Shown: piece by piece, positions 1 through 10,918 of the stretch
Position numbering within the stretch: position 1 is the stretch's first letter
How the letters are laid out: each line of letters begins with the position of its first letter
From: Corticium candelabrum
Lineage: Eukaryota; Porifera; Homoscleromorpha; Homosclerophorida; Plakinidae
Assembly (NCBI RefSeq): GCF_963422355.1
Contig: NC_085096.1
Location: forward strand, 6,534,717 to 6,598,716
Reading direction: 5' to 3'
Length of the DNA stretch: 64,000 nucleotides
Position numbers and translations under genes: made by a program
The notes under the pieces: generated by a model
What the model saw: only the letters and a program-made list of their open reading frames with translations
The model's database searches: none
What the model was told of the DNA's origin: nothing

Positions 1-668
1 GAAATAAGTTCCACATATTTTTGAGAATTTAATCTGTCATTAACAACTTTGAGGCTTCCCACTCCCGTCGACGCCATGCAGCCCCAAACCTGGATTTTGG
101 CCCCTCCAAACTTTACAGTTGAATTGATACAGTCTGGATGATATCGCTCACCTTTCCTCCTTCGTACCCAAACTCTTCGACTTGGAACGAGCTCAAAAAT
201 GGACTCATCAGACCACAACACTTTTGCCCATTGCTCGTGAGTCCAGTCTTTCCTTGCCATGCACCACTCTAGTCTCTTTTTCTTGTGCACTTTTGACAGA
301 AGAGGCTTTTTTGCTGCCACACATCCTCTCAGCCCAGCTGCGTTGAGTCTTCTTCTAACTGTTCGTCTGGAAACATCGACTCCAGTCGCGTCTTGCAGGT
401 CTCGTTTCAAAATTCCTGACGTAGCCCTTCGATCTGAAAGAGACATGCGGTAAATGAGGAAATCTTGTCGCCGATTTGTAGCACGAGGACGCCCTGTTCT
501 TGGTCTGTCTGCCACACAGTCCGTTTCTCTCTGTTTCTTCAAGATTTCTTGAACAGCCCTACGGCTGATTCTCAGCTTCTTTGCAATTTCACGGCCACTA
601 TAGCCCTCGTTGTCAAGCGTCACCACTGATGCTCGAACCTCAATCGAAAGATTTCGCCGTTTTGCCAT
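1..668 (-). CDS. Tc1/mariner transposase, 3' end cut by window edge
   Basis: Reading leftward from the ATG at 668, the frame stays open for 222 codons to the window edge. It starts MAKRRNLS and has an N-terminal helix-turn-helix region (GYSGREIAKKLRISRRAV, residues about 19-36). The basic linker GRPRATNR follows, then the first catalytic motif of the DDE/DDD fold (VLWSDESIFE, near residue 148) and the Tc1-type stretch RRVWVRRRKGER. This is a cut-and-paste transposase that would bind its own terminal repeats and move DNA into TA sites. The second Asp and the last catalytic acid lie outside the window. No stop or frameshift is seen in the visible part, so the copy may be young. The start is chosen because it is the first Met before the HTH and lies inside the element's right terminal repeat. 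Confidence 0.9.
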   Translation of the reverse strand, partial: MAKRRNLSIEVRASVVTLDNEGYSGREIAKKLRISRRAVQEILKKQRETDCVADRPRTGRPRATNRRQDFLIYRMSLSDRRATSGILKRDLQDATGVDVSRRTVRRRLNAAGLRGCVAAKKPLLSKVHKKKRLEWCMARKDWTHEQWAKVLWSDESIFELVPSRRVWVRRRKGERYHPDCINSTVKFGGAKIQVWGCMASTGVGSLKVVNDRLNSQKYVELI

Positions 669-1024
669 TGCTGAAGTGAGCTGTTCATACGACAAGATCC
701 CGTATGCGGCCTCGTGTGTCCCACTACAATTCAGCGTTTAGTGCGCACGAATATTCGAAGCAACAATCAAACTGCACATATCGTAAACTCCCTAGCAACC
801 GAAACATGGTGTCCTCGTGCATAGCAACCGATAGACTTCAGCAGATGTGACAGGATGAAAGCGCTTGTTTTAGTGTTTCTGAAAGCTTTCATGACATCAA
901 GCGGTTAGCTAAACATTGCCAACTGTTATAGGCAGTCTTATTATGCCAGAAAGTGTTCTTTGCGTGGAATACACACGAAAATAGACTAATTTGCAGGGTG
1001 GCTCAAAACTTTTGTCCAGTACTG
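1..1024 (-). mobile_element. Tc1-family DNA transposon, right half
   Basis: The element runs off the left edge. Its right terminus is the inverted repeat at about 993-1024 (reading inward from 1024, CAGTACTGGACAAAAG), followed by TA at 1025-1026, the expected Tc1 target duplication. The same terminal sequence bounds the 230-bp element at 23506-23735, which confirms the boundary. About 320 bp of non-coding DNA lies between the transposase start and the terminus. Confidence 0.88.
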
Positions 1025-1026
1025 TA

Positions 1027-2319
1027 TATCCGGGTCTTTTAAAATATGGCTACTTTCGTTTGCTAGTACACGCATGTCGTATAGTTGACACCTTCGCTAC
1101 ATCTGTTCCTTACAACGGCAACAACGTCTTCTAAGTGACGACTTCCAAAGAGACTGTTAAAATAGCTGCAAGTTAAGACGCGACTTGTCATATGTAAGGG
1201 GAATCGATTATTGGTTGAGTTGATAACTTCACTTTACTTGTAGGCTTTGCTGCCTGGACGTTAAACTCGAAATACTCGCTGCTACTTTCTCGGCAACGGA
1301 ACACTCGTTTATATCTTCATTTGTTTTCAACAGGATATTAACTGACGATCGATAATCTAATCAGCCCGCTAGAAGAACCGGGTACTCAGCTAGTACTATG
1401 CAGCACTCGAGCCGATTGTCAGAAATATGTAGCGACATCTAGGTATTTTGCTTACATAAATTTCATTTTGTTATAATAGCAACAGTGGATAGTAGATGTC
1501 TTTGCTGTATTTGATGTGAATGATTTAGGCGAATCAAAATTTTGATATATACTGTACGATTGCGATTGTGGTTGTTTTACGGACAGAAAATACAGAGACT
1601 TAATGTATATAACCTGAGAGTTAGGAAATAATTGATGATTGCCGCTCTGGTAGCGATTGTTTGAAGTTGATGTCTTCTGTAACTGGAAGTTCCGGCTTCA
1701 CTTCGGAAATGCCCACAATTCCGGGCGATGCTTCGTCATCATCGTTTGGTTATATCAAGGAAATCATGTCATCATTGCTGTAGTCACAACTCCTTTTTCT
1801 TTATTTGCTGTCATTGTGGTCATACTCTGTGTCCGTAACAAAACGAAGTCGTTCCTTTCTCAAGATGAAACTGAACAAATGTGGCTATCTAATAAGAAGT
1901 TATAAAAGTTACAGAATGTTGAAGATTGGTTATTTCAGCGTGATCTCTTAGTGATTCATGAACAACTCTGTCAGTCACTGCAGTTATTGTTTCTTAACTG
2001 AAGAAAGCACTCGCCAAAACGCACGCAGGCATGGACCTGGAACTGAAAGTGGATGTCGTCCATTGTTGATGATGCCCGCCATTTTGTGGCCTACAGCCAC
2101 AGGTACTGTCTGAACGGATGAATCATTTCTCTGTTATAGCGAACTGCCTTATATTTCTATGTGTCGTTTCTTGAGATTTTGAGTGATCTAGTACAAGTGT
2201 TGCAGATGCAAAATATTGCTAGTTTCTCAAATGACTTGTTCCCATTGAGAGTTACATCGATGAAAGGTCTTAATGTTGTGCGGGCGTTACTCCACAAAGA
2301 TCGATTGCTGACTATTTGA
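1027..2319. other. No supported gene
   Basis: This stretch is A/T-rich. The longest open frame (1657-1905, plus, 82 codons) has one hydrophobic segment (AVIVVILCV) but no recognisable domain, and I do not call it. No repeat or RNA gene was recognised. Confidence 0.4.
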
Positions 2320-3085
2320 GACTATTTCTAGTCATCAAGGTGGAAGGTTTTCTTGTCAGACTTAACTCTGTCTTGATAACGCAGGTGTGGACTATGCGCT
2401 GGACGTCAACTTGGCAACCAGCCAAAACTGATTTTCTTATTCTTTTATCTGACGTTCTTGCCAAGTGTCCAAACCATCTTAATCTTCCAAATGAAGCGAT
2501 ATTGTCACGTCACAGGCATTCAAAAACTTTGACCTTTAATACTTGATGAATTGATCAAGCATTAGCAATGTGGCTGGACCACTGCATTGTTTTGACGCTT
2601 AGGTTATTTGTAAAGGTTTGTTATGGAAGTCTCTAAACATCTTGACGTGTCATTTTTTGTGCACCAAGCTGCCAAGCCTTAGAATATTATTCCAAGAACT
2701 ATGCACTTGTGTATTAATCTCTTAATCTCAATGGACACGTTTCTGTCCATAAACATTGAAGATTGTAAAATTCCAATGGCTCTGGATACTTTGTCGATAC
2801 TTTTTCTACGTGTATCTTTATTGACTCCTTGACGTTCAATAATAGAACCAGGTATTTTAAGTCGCTAACAATTTTTGTGGCTTCACATTTGTCATAATAG
2901 ACGCTAACTCTCGCTTGTGCTCCAATTTCAGTCCAGCCACTAAGGCACCATGGTGTTGCGGATACTCATTGTCAGTCCCCGTTCTTTTGTTACGTTATCA
3001 AGAATCTGAGCTCCCTGTTTCTGTGCCTGCTCTTATCATTCTTACTACAGCAGCAGCATCTGCAAACAAGAGTTTAGTCACAAGC
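2320..3085 (-). pseudogene. Non-LTR (LINE) reverse transcriptase relic
   Basis: On the minus strand, broken frames follow the order of a LINE reverse transcriptase from its catalytic motif onward. KLLFADAAAVV (about 3045-3080) corresponds to the usual LLFADDxAL with the second Asp lost. It is followed by GLTMSIRNT, DLKYLGSIIERQG (about 2820), a thumb-like segment with SRAIGIL, and further down the C-terminal motif LRWFGHLARTSDKRIRKS (about 2430-2480). Stops and frameshifts separate the pieces, so the copy is dead. It resembles in order and motif the intact LINE frame at 25369-27201 but is clearly diverged from it. The upstream end is replaced by the (CA)n tract at 3180, where the 5' part may have been lost. 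Confidence 0.7.
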
Positions 3086-3179
3086 AGTTTGGAGAGATTT
3101 TTGTTCTCTGTTGCACCAGTTTACCGCTACATCTACACAACACTTTGATCTTGACATCTCTTTCTCCATGGGCACATGC

Positions 3180-3194
3180 ACGCACACGCGTGCG

Positions 3195-3284
<90 letters not shown>
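3180..3284. repeat. (CA)n microsatellite
   Basis: About 105 bp of almost pure CA dinucleotide with one CAAACA interruption. Cysteine/valine or threonine/histidine frames across it are artefacts. Confidence 0.97.
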
Positions 3285-3285
<1 letters not shown>

Positions 3286-3414
3286 CCTGGCAATAACACG
3301 CCCACTAATATTCTTGTTCCGACACGTGCAGGTCAGGGCGTTTTCAGTACAATAGCAGAAGCAAACGAATTACTTGTTCGCAAACCTGGACTAGGAAGGA
3401 AAGTAGCCTAACGA

Positions 3415-3620
3415 GGGTGCCAGGGTTGAAGTTCTTGGGCAAGGATTTGGCCAGGCAAATCCTTACAAGAACTTGTCCCAGATCTAGACAAGACTTACTA
3501 AGTCTTGGTAAGTCCTTACCGAGATCAACCAAGGACTTTACAAGTCACTGCAAGTACTTACTAAAATACTCGTCAAGAACTTGAGCAAGGACATGCATGA
3601 AAATGGAAGCAAACTGTTGG
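3415..3620. repeat. Dispersed repeat rich in AAGAACTTG/AAGTCCTTG words
   Basis: The stretch is built from degenerate, often palindromic words such as AAGTTCTTG, CAAGAACTTG, AAGTCCTTAC and CAAGTACTTACT. Its start (GGTTGAAGTTCTTGGGCAAG, about 3424-3443) matches the reverse complement of 29316-29340. The block at 28840-29345 is therefore an inverted second copy. No coding capacity was recognised. Confidence 0.55.
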
Positions 3621-3723
3621 CGCATGCGCCAGAGTACTTACATGTATACATACATCTTCTATTCTCCATGAAACTCTCAAGCACAATAACTTTCCAGATA
3701 TAGCTAAACTCTAGTCTCTACTG

Positions 3724-4607
3724 CTAATCTTCCTCCTCTGAGCTGCAAAGACTGTGTCCTATTGCTGCTAGTCTCTCTGATTGAGCCTTCGACTTGACAG
3801 CTACTCTTGTCTCCCTACACTTTTGATTGAGACTTTCCTTTATAACCATCTCATTTTTCTCCAACATCTCCTTGGTGTAGAGCTTCTCAAGACAGTCTAG
3901 AAAAATTCAGACATAAATATATGTATTATAGAAAATGAGATGCTTTATAATTATTTCACATACAAACAGATATTCCAGTTCACTGTTATTTCATTCCTTC
4001 ACTAACATTAAGTTTTGAAAATTTCAGGTTTTGTAGAAAAGCCCTAACAGGGGCATTATGCGGAATCACTGTAACCAATGATGCATAAAAATCTTTATTT
4101 ATCATAGACCTACCCATGGAATCTGGCCTAACAAAAGTGGCTACACACTCGGTGCCAAGCAGATAAGCGGGTACCTGACAGGATATTGCAGCTATAGCTA
4201 TGCATGTATTATGAAAGCAACTATAGCATGAAACTATGTGTAATGACAGACTAGGAAGTGCTCAAAATATGTCTATTAATTTTTTATGACCACTTATTGA
4301 GGGTTCAGAGAAATCATAATTAACCGACAGTTTGAAACGTACATGTATTCTATGGTCTGTAACTGCTTATAAGTTAGCTACGTGACAGTAAACAAATTCT
4401 TTCTCTACTACACTGTGCATTGTTGCCTTACTTGTAACAATATTGCATCGAGTTGGAGAAAGCTCTTACCGTGAAGTCGAACCAACTTTTCGGAATATGG
4501 CTCAGTTTTTTCTTCGAGAAAACTTGGCCTAAAGCTTTTCTCGCATACTTCTGAGGTGACGTCTTGCTAGCATACATGCCAGTCAAGTCGACACCATTGT
4601 GGATAAC
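3724..4607 (-). CDS. Three 3' exons of an unidentified nuclear-type (possibly BEN-like) protein
   Basis: Three minus-strand exons join in phase: 4607-4470 (46 codons, starting VIHNGVDLTGMYASK), 4174-4114 (61 bp, VPAYLLGTECVATFV) and 3896-3724 (DCLEKLYTKEMLEK to SLCSSEEED stop). All introns are GT-AG. The acceptor of the last exon follows a T-run, and the split codon G|AC restores the frame. The product ends in a charged, lysine- and glutamate-rich helix-like region with an acidic tail. The segment ARKALGQVFSKKKLSH faintly resembles the C-terminal half of a BEN DNA-binding domain, but that is a guess. Upstream exons are not visible. They may lie beyond, or have been cut off by, the gypsy insertion that begins at about 4890. 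Gene structure is well supported; function is not. Confidence 0.55.
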
Positions 4608-4895
4608 CTGTCACAAGGACATGCAAAAGTTCTGAAACAATAACATAGCAAACTGGACTGATATGTATGGCAACCGGAAAAGAAACTTCAAGTTTTGCCT
4701 TCTTCTTAAAAGGTATCGTAGTAACTTGTATGGTTGTATTACTAATACACAGCGCTTATACAGAACCCACCTAAAACTTCAACAGACCACACCACGCACG
4801 CGCCATTATCCCAATCTCGTATATACACTATACTACATTCCTTCCTATATAAGATTAAAACGTCTTATTCTACTGAAGTTCAAATGATATTACCG

Positions 4896-6725
4896 CTACA
4901 GGTCCAATCCGTCTGGTGGCTCGGATGTACGTGATGATCTTCGTATAACCGGTTCCATTGTTGGTGCTATCATCTCTGGCGATGTCGGTTGTTCCTCGCT
5001 ACGCGGATGTTTTTCTTCAGGCTTCGCTGTTTGCCCAACGGAAGCATCTGCAGGATTCTGTACGTTAATCATACTGTCTCTTCCCGTCACGGTATCATCC
5101 TAAGTCGTCTAACACCTCTTCATATGCGCCTGGTGCTGATGCTAATTCTCCAACTTCGCCTGTTGTTATTCTGTTCCGCATCTGGTCCTGGTGTCGCCGG
5201 AATACCGTTCCATCTGTCAACCCACGGCAGAAAGAGACTGGTCCGGTCCGCTCCAGTATTGTCCCTGGAAGCCACTTACATCCCTTACTGAAATTCCTCA
5301 CAAAGACATGTCTTCCTTCGGAAGTCCCCTCCCTGCAAGTCTTGTCATGGTCCTGCTTCCGTCGTTGTTGTTTAAGTAGAATTTTCTGAGCTAAGTCGGG
5401 ATGAGGTCTAACCGACTGCGAGGTCTCCTCCCCATCAACAAAACGGCGAGTGGTTTCCCTGTTGTGGCATGCGGCGTCAGGCGATACCGAAACAGGAACC
5501 GATCTACCTTACTCTCTAGAGAGCCATACTCCGTCTCCATCTTATTCTTGGCTTCCTAAAATGTCTGGACTACTCTCTCCGCTAGCCCATTAGTAGCCGG
5601 GTGGTAAGGGGCAGATTTTACATGTGTGTTTCCATTGCCTTTCATAAAGTCACCAAATTCCACGCTGGTAAAGACATACCCATCATCGGTGACCATCACA
5701 TGTGGAATTCCATGTGTTGCGAACATGCTTTGCAGGATTTTAACAGTCGCCCTTGTTGTTGCGGCATGCATTGGGTGAACTTCTAGCCATTTAGAGAAGG
5801 CATCTACGAGAATGAGAAATCATTTTCCCATGAAACGACCGGCAAAATCAAGATGTAGTCGAGGCCATGGGCGCCCTGGGTTCATCCACGGATGTAATGG
5901 TGCATCTGGTGGTGCCATCCTGTGAGCCTGACACCTGTCGCACGACTGAGCAACGTGCTCCAACGTCTGGTCCAACTTGGGCCACCAAACGTAGCTTCTG
6001 GCCAGGTTCTTCATTCGAGAACTACCTGGATGTGTTTTGTGTACCTCTTCCAATATCCGCTACCTCGCCTGACGTGGCACCACCAATCGTGCTCCTCACA
6101 GCACGCAGCCATCTAACACGGTCAGTTTATGACGTCGATACTAGTAGGGTAACAAAGCTGACTCATCCAACAACGTGATCAACGGTTTGTGATCCGTAGA
6201 GATCGTAAACTCACGTCCAAACAAGTATTGATGGAACTTTCGAACTCCAAAATGAATGGCCAACGCCTCCTTGTCAATTTTGTGACGTACTCCTTTCCAC
6301 ATGTGCCAAACTTCTGGAAGCAACTGCGATCGGTCGATCCGACCCGTCTGGAAATCGGTGGGACAATGCTGCACCGCCCCGTATAGGGATGCGTCTCAAG
6401 CCAATGATAACTCCCAATTCCTGGTCAAATGAACTAGTACCTTGTCCGATTGTAAATCACCTTTTCTCTTCTTGAACGCTGCCTGTTTTTCCTCTTTCCA
6501 TTCCCAAGGAACATCTTGCCGCAGTAACTTTTACAGTGTGTCCAGCTTTGTTGCTAAGTCCGGTAAAAACCATCCATAATAGTTGAGGATCCCCAGATAT
6601 GATCTAAGCTCCGTCACGTTTTTCGGCTCTGGCGCTGCCTTGATGGCTTGCACCTTGTTACCGTCGGGGTAAAGGCCAGTGGCGTCAATCCGATGACTAA
6701 GGTAGTTCACTTTCTTCTGCATTAC
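4896..6725 (-). pseudogene. Ty3/gypsy pol relic (RT end, RNase H, integrase)
   Basis: Minus-strand pieces appear in correct pol order: the RT thumb (6722-6531, with LRSYLGILNYYGWFLP), RNase H (6374-6141, with KEALAIHFGVRKFHQYLFG and STDHKPLITLL), the integrase zinc-binding region (6053-5820, with SCDRCQAHR) and the integrase core (5771-5556, with VTDDGYVFTS in place of the usual DNGPxFTS, then YHPATNGLAERVVQTF). Less conserved C-terminal frames run to 4896. Stops and shifts between pieces show that the copy is dead. Gag, protease and the RT palm are missing upstream of 6725, and no LTRs were found. It interrupts the sequence just upstream of the exons at 3724-4607. Confidence 0.85.
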
Positions 6726-6794
6726 CCTTCAGCAGCGTTCCGCGAAGTTCCTCCCATCTATCACCTTTGCACTACTATGTCACGCCTATTAATT

Positions 6795-6850
6795 ATCTAG
6801 TGCGCGTCTTCATTATCTAGCGCGCGCATTTATAATCTAGCGCGCGCATA
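6795..6850. repeat. Three tandem copies of a ~20-bp unit with CGCGCG core
   Basis: The unit ATTATCTAGYGCGCGY recurs three times at about 20-22-bp spacing, directly beyond the end of the gypsy relic. It could be part of a terminal structure or a small minisatellite. Confidence 0.7.
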
Positions 6851-7289
6851 ACAAAGTATTATTATTTGCAACTGTAGCAACATTATACAAGTAAAAGTAA
6901 CAATTCTGACACGTTTGAAATGTACGTAAATTGCTCTTTCGAATGTCACAACTTTGTAACTACCGATAACTGTTTCAATATTCTATTTCGTCTCCCTGTT
7001 TATGTTACCGCAATTCTGCATAACTATCTAATCAAGTTATACACAGTCAATTCTCAGTATGGTAATTGCGAAAGCACTGTCGGTCAGCAGATGACACACG
7101 GAGGGGGGCGTTGCATTCTTGGCAGCGATACCTCGTCTTTATGTGTTTCCTGCCTTCAGATACGCAAACAATGCAACGTATTTACCCCCCTGCTATAACC
7201 GGCATATGTGAGCAAAATCATAGCATAATAGCATAATCATATTTAGTAAATGTTCAGCCTATATTTTGGAAACCTTTACGTACAAAAGA
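6851..7289. other. No supported gene
   Basis: A 92-codon plus-strand frame (6920-7198) is cysteine-containing but shows no recognisable motif and no splice context. I see nothing else here. Confidence 0.35.
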
Positions 7290-8378
7290 GCAAAACTGCT
7301 TTAGCTTTTACCATCCGCTCGTCAAGTGAGACACGGGCTTCAGGCTGACCATACTCAAGACAATTTTGACGTAACTCATTATACACGGTTCGTACTTTTC
7401 TCAATGGGCAGCCTCTCGGTCCTTATCAGTACGAGGATTTTCCATCTGTAGGACCTACAGGATCGCGTCAAAACGGCTGCGAGACATGAACCTTCTGGCC
7501 CACAACCCGTAAAAGGGAAAAGTTGTGAGCCAGTAATTTGAGAGCTCAGGAACTTACAGATACATAGAATTAAAACTAGAACACTAAATATTTTGTTATA
7601 GTATACCTTTGCAAGTCCCATGTAGATCAAGAGCCCTATCAGTGAGTTCATCTCGTCAACCGGTTCTGGACAAAAACTATACCCTCCCCTCGCCGTCCTC
7701 CAGATTTGCTTCTGTAGCTTTTTTTACAATTATCCTCACCGTTGATGTTAAGTGTTTCTACAAAATATTATACCATGAAGACAAATGCATAGAAAAGACA
7801 TCAAACACATACGTTCTAATAATCTCAATCATGTTGTCGGTAAAGAATAGCTTTAAATAACCAACAGCATTGGTAGGATACGGTTGGTGAGGGTAGAATC
7901 CAGCAGGCCTTCGTGGTGTAAATTGTGGCAATTGCAGTTGGTAATTATCATCGCGTGGTACATGGCACAAATGCTGGACGTTCAGTGCATCAGTGCGGCG
8001 ATCAACACGGGCAGCTGGCTCAGACTCAGAGTCAGATGACTCAGATGACGAAACTGGTGAACGACGTTGAGTTGGTCGTCGACGCTCACAGGAGAGTGGC
8101 TTTTACTATAGGACAAATATAGTTAGTCCGCATCATATGACGGAACACGTAACTGAAATAACAATGCAAGACCACTTGCAGTGTTTGCTGACATGACTCG
8201 ACCAAAATCGGGATCTTAGAAGAAATACATAACAGTGGCTTAGCAATATGTTAGCATTATGTGACGTCAAATTCCTCGCAATCATGCACTCAAGCACAAC
8301 CTGCAAATAGGAGGTTACCTCTAGTGGCAACAGTGTGACTCCGCTTCTTCCCTTTCTTGTTTGCTGTATTTGTACCAC
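7290..8378 (-). pseudogene. piggyBac-family transposase gene, decayed
   Basis: Minus-strand exons follow the piggyBac (DDE_Tnp_1_7) order. 8378-8319 may be an upstream exon. 8109-7813 encodes a Ser/Glu/Asp-rich N-terminus and then NAVGYLKLFFTDNMIEIIRT, cut exactly at a GT donor where family members carry the TN motif. 7665-7607 encodes PVDEMNSLIGLLIYMGLAK. 7544 onward encodes LSNYWLTTFPFYG and RRFMSRSRFDAIL, then stops. In another frame, ARVSLDERMVK (about 7310-7340) matches the first catalytic Asp region (LSxDExM). The rest of the catalytic core is absent, and stops plus a frameshift make it non-functional. No terminal repeats or TTAA ends were located. It could be a former host PGBD-type gene rather than a transposon, and the sequence cannot decide. 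Confidence 0.7.
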
Positions 8379-9358
8379 TACACTGACTGCAAAGCAACAA
8401 AACAGGCCTGCAGCTTCCAGTAGATTACACGTTACTGCTACATAATTAACCTCAAAATTGACCGAAACTCCAAACCAGGACTTGGTGACATCGTAGAACT
8501 GCTAGAATCACTTTTTCTTATACAAAACACAGCTGTATTGTAAGAATTTTCTTCTTTGACATGATGGCTATCCTTCTCTTTGTTTCCTACAACAACATCA
8601 ACAGTATGATCATAAAACGTGTACAAAGATTGGCTACTACAAATCTCTGTACTTGGCCATTTACTTCAAACCACGTCTTGAAGATAACTCCTTGTTGCGC
8701 ACTAGAAGACATGAAAAACACAGGAAAGTTACACTTCAAAAGAGAACGTTTGAACAAGTAGCCGACTGCTAGCTGTGAGGGAACTGATCGCTGATTCGTT
8801 GATCATGCTGCTAATCTCATTTGCGGCCACGCATGCGCTGTGACGAACGCGAAGTAACTGCAGAGTCGTGTTCTTTAATCGACATGTCTACAAGGTACAA
8901 GCACGATGTCAATCGAGTGTATGTGGATAAGGAAGAGTCATGTAGGAAGTACATTAGAAGGCATAGAAATTGTTACCGGCGGACCGCTAGACCGTTGGAA
9001 TCATGCACATCGACCAACTCGTTACCCGAGGCCCGGATTTCCAGGTGGAGGGTATAGAAGTCGTTCGACGACCGTACGACCCAACGACCCATCTACCGTA
9101 TATGTAGTTGGTTAGCGGAGATGCTAATGAAGCTATTCCGACCAATAGACGAGAAGTGGTGTCATTACTGACCAATACACGAACGTGATGTCATCATGAG
9201 GCTCCACCTCGCTTTGTTTAGTAGCTGCTAACGAGAATTCGGCCGTCGGTCGTCCGTCCTGTACATGCTGTTTAGTCCTTTGCTTTAAGGGTATAGCACA
9301 TACAGTTGTACGTGTATGTTTTCCCGAACAACAAGCAGGGCGAGATGTGTAGCTGTAC
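8379..9358. other. No supported gene
   Basis: Several short overlapping frames on both strands have no recognisable domain and no consistent splice signals. Confidence 0.35.
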
Positions 9359-9577
9359 CTGAGTTGTAACATTTTGCTTGTTCCACTGTTTCTGCATAGT
9401 GGTTCTGCAGTCTGCCAGCTTGAATTTTGGGTGTGCGTGGCTGATCGGCCGTGGTGTTGTTGCAAAGATCACTAGTGTCGTCTTCAACAGAAATTTGGCG
9501 TTTGACGGGAATTTGCGAAGGAGAACGTGCATTGTCCATGACAGCGTCTGTTTGTCGGACAAAGCGGCTCGGCCGAC
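9359..9577 (-). CDS. Candidate single exon, unknown protein
   Basis: A minus-strand open stretch lies between an acceptor-like TTACAG (9578-9583) and a CAG|GT donor at 9359/9358. One frame reads MDNARSPSQIPVKRQISV, then a polar, acidic region ending NHYAETVEQAKCYNS. Composition looks protein-like (no long runs, mixed charge), but a second frame is also open across most of the exon and no domain is recognised. Neighbours are non-coding. This is a weak call based only on openness and splice sites. Confidence 0.2.
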
Positions 9578-9599
9578 CTGTAAGTACGCTAGTGCGTCT

Positions 9600-10794
9600 C
9601 TATTCATTTCTGTTTTACGGTATCCAAAGTCAGAGGGAACAGGCGCCTAGCTAATCTACATGTGCACGTGCATGTTTTCCCGCATTGATGTTTTGTTTTG
9701 GCTCTGGGGCCACCTCATTACAACACTAGGCGACGTCTAGCTAGAGAAGCCGCACAAACAAGATGCCTAGAGAAGCTGCACAAAGAACGAGACTTACATT
9801 CTTGTGAGCTGGACAATCTGTGGTGAGCTGCTTGTTTGGCCTCCATTTGTAACCTAGGTTTCCTACCAACAAACAGAACAATGATTACGCCCGTTACTTC
9901 ATCACGTAAGGCGAAGATTGCCAGCCGGCCTAGCGTCGAGGCTCTCCGACTTGTAACATTTGGCTTGTTCCATCATTTGGAAACAACTACATTTGTAACA
10001 TGCATTTAGAAACAACGACTAGCTAATCTAGCTGCATTTGTAACGTTCCCACGTCTAATTTTGTTTTGGCTCTGGTACCTATGCCACGCCTAAAACCGGC
10101 CATAGTTACGACCTCAAAAGCTGCACAAACATTCACCTGCACAAAGAACCGACGAGCGAAGGTTGTAAAAATAGAAGCGAGGTCCTACGGGACGTTGGCT
10201 GACGGACTGCGTAGCTACCCGTTGTACACGGTAGCAGCCAGTCACGTGACTTACCTCAAGGTCGACCTGTGCGATTTCAATAATGCTTCTTATTTATTAC
10301 CCACATCATACCATTCTGACATCCGATTTTGTCATAGCGCGACTAATTTACCTTCAAGGTGCATACCGGCCGAGGGCTTGCACTTTAAGTGCTTCTTCAT
10401 TATTCTCGGGCAAAAGAAGAAGAAAAGAAGATAAGGTAGGTAGGTAGCAGGCATTTGGTTTTTTGCGAGTCAACTGCACTTTATAGGCAAATTAAACGAC
10501 GTACTAAAAGGTGTAATGGACTTGAAGTCCAGTCTCTTCAATCTGTATTATTATATCAAATATATTGGTTCTGAATATAAGTAGTATTTTGGTTTTACAG
10601 CGTCAATTTTCATTTTCTGATTTTTTGTTTTAGGAGAATTGTCTAGTCATCATATTATGTTTGTTAGACTAATCTACTTACTGAGTATATTGTTGTAATA
10701 ATGTGATATGGTCAAATATTTCCGCCCGATAATACGTCCCGATTTGTCAAATATTTTTTACGATGCACATCTCTCACGATATGTCCAAAATTGT
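9600..10794. other. Non-coding stretch with diverged internal duplications
   Basis: Segments near 9366-9830 recur in altered form near 9952-10150. Examples are GTAACATTTTGCTTGTTCC versus GTAACATTTGGCTTGTTCC, TTTGTTTTGGCTCTGG twice, and GCTGCACAAAGAAC near 9776 versus similar words near 10120. The 122-codon plus frame 10066-10434 lies in this repeat and shows no domain, so I do not call it. 10440-10794 is A/T-rich with nothing recognised. Confidence 0.4.
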
Positions 10795-10918
10795 TATAAT
10801 TGTATATATATATATATATATATTTTTTTTTTTATTTTATTTTATATATTTTTATTTTATTTTATATATAATATATATATATTTATATTTTTTTTATATA
10901 TATATTTATTTTATTTTA
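10795..10918. repeat. T/A-rich 3' tail of the non-LTR element ((TA)n, TTTTATTTTA)
   Basis: This lies immediately downstream (minus strand) of the stop of the non-LTR frame. In the minus sense it reads TAAAATAAAATAAA followed by (TA)n. The two related copies at 14456-14470 and 14840-14880 carry comparable TAAAAATAAA plus (TA)n tails, so this is likely the retroelement's 3' end and/or its target microsatellite. Confidence 0.75.

Noticed and set aside
1657..1905. 82-codon plus frame with a hydrophobic segment
   Set aside because: A single short frame with no homology cue or exon context; hydrophobic runs are common by chance in T-rich DNA.
3074..3411. Cys/Val- and Thr/His-repeat open frames on both strands
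   Set aside because: They are translations of the (CA)n microsatellite.
10066..10434. 122-codon plus frame ending in a lysine run
   Set aside because: It lies in a diverged repeat that also occurs at 9366-9830 and shows no domain.
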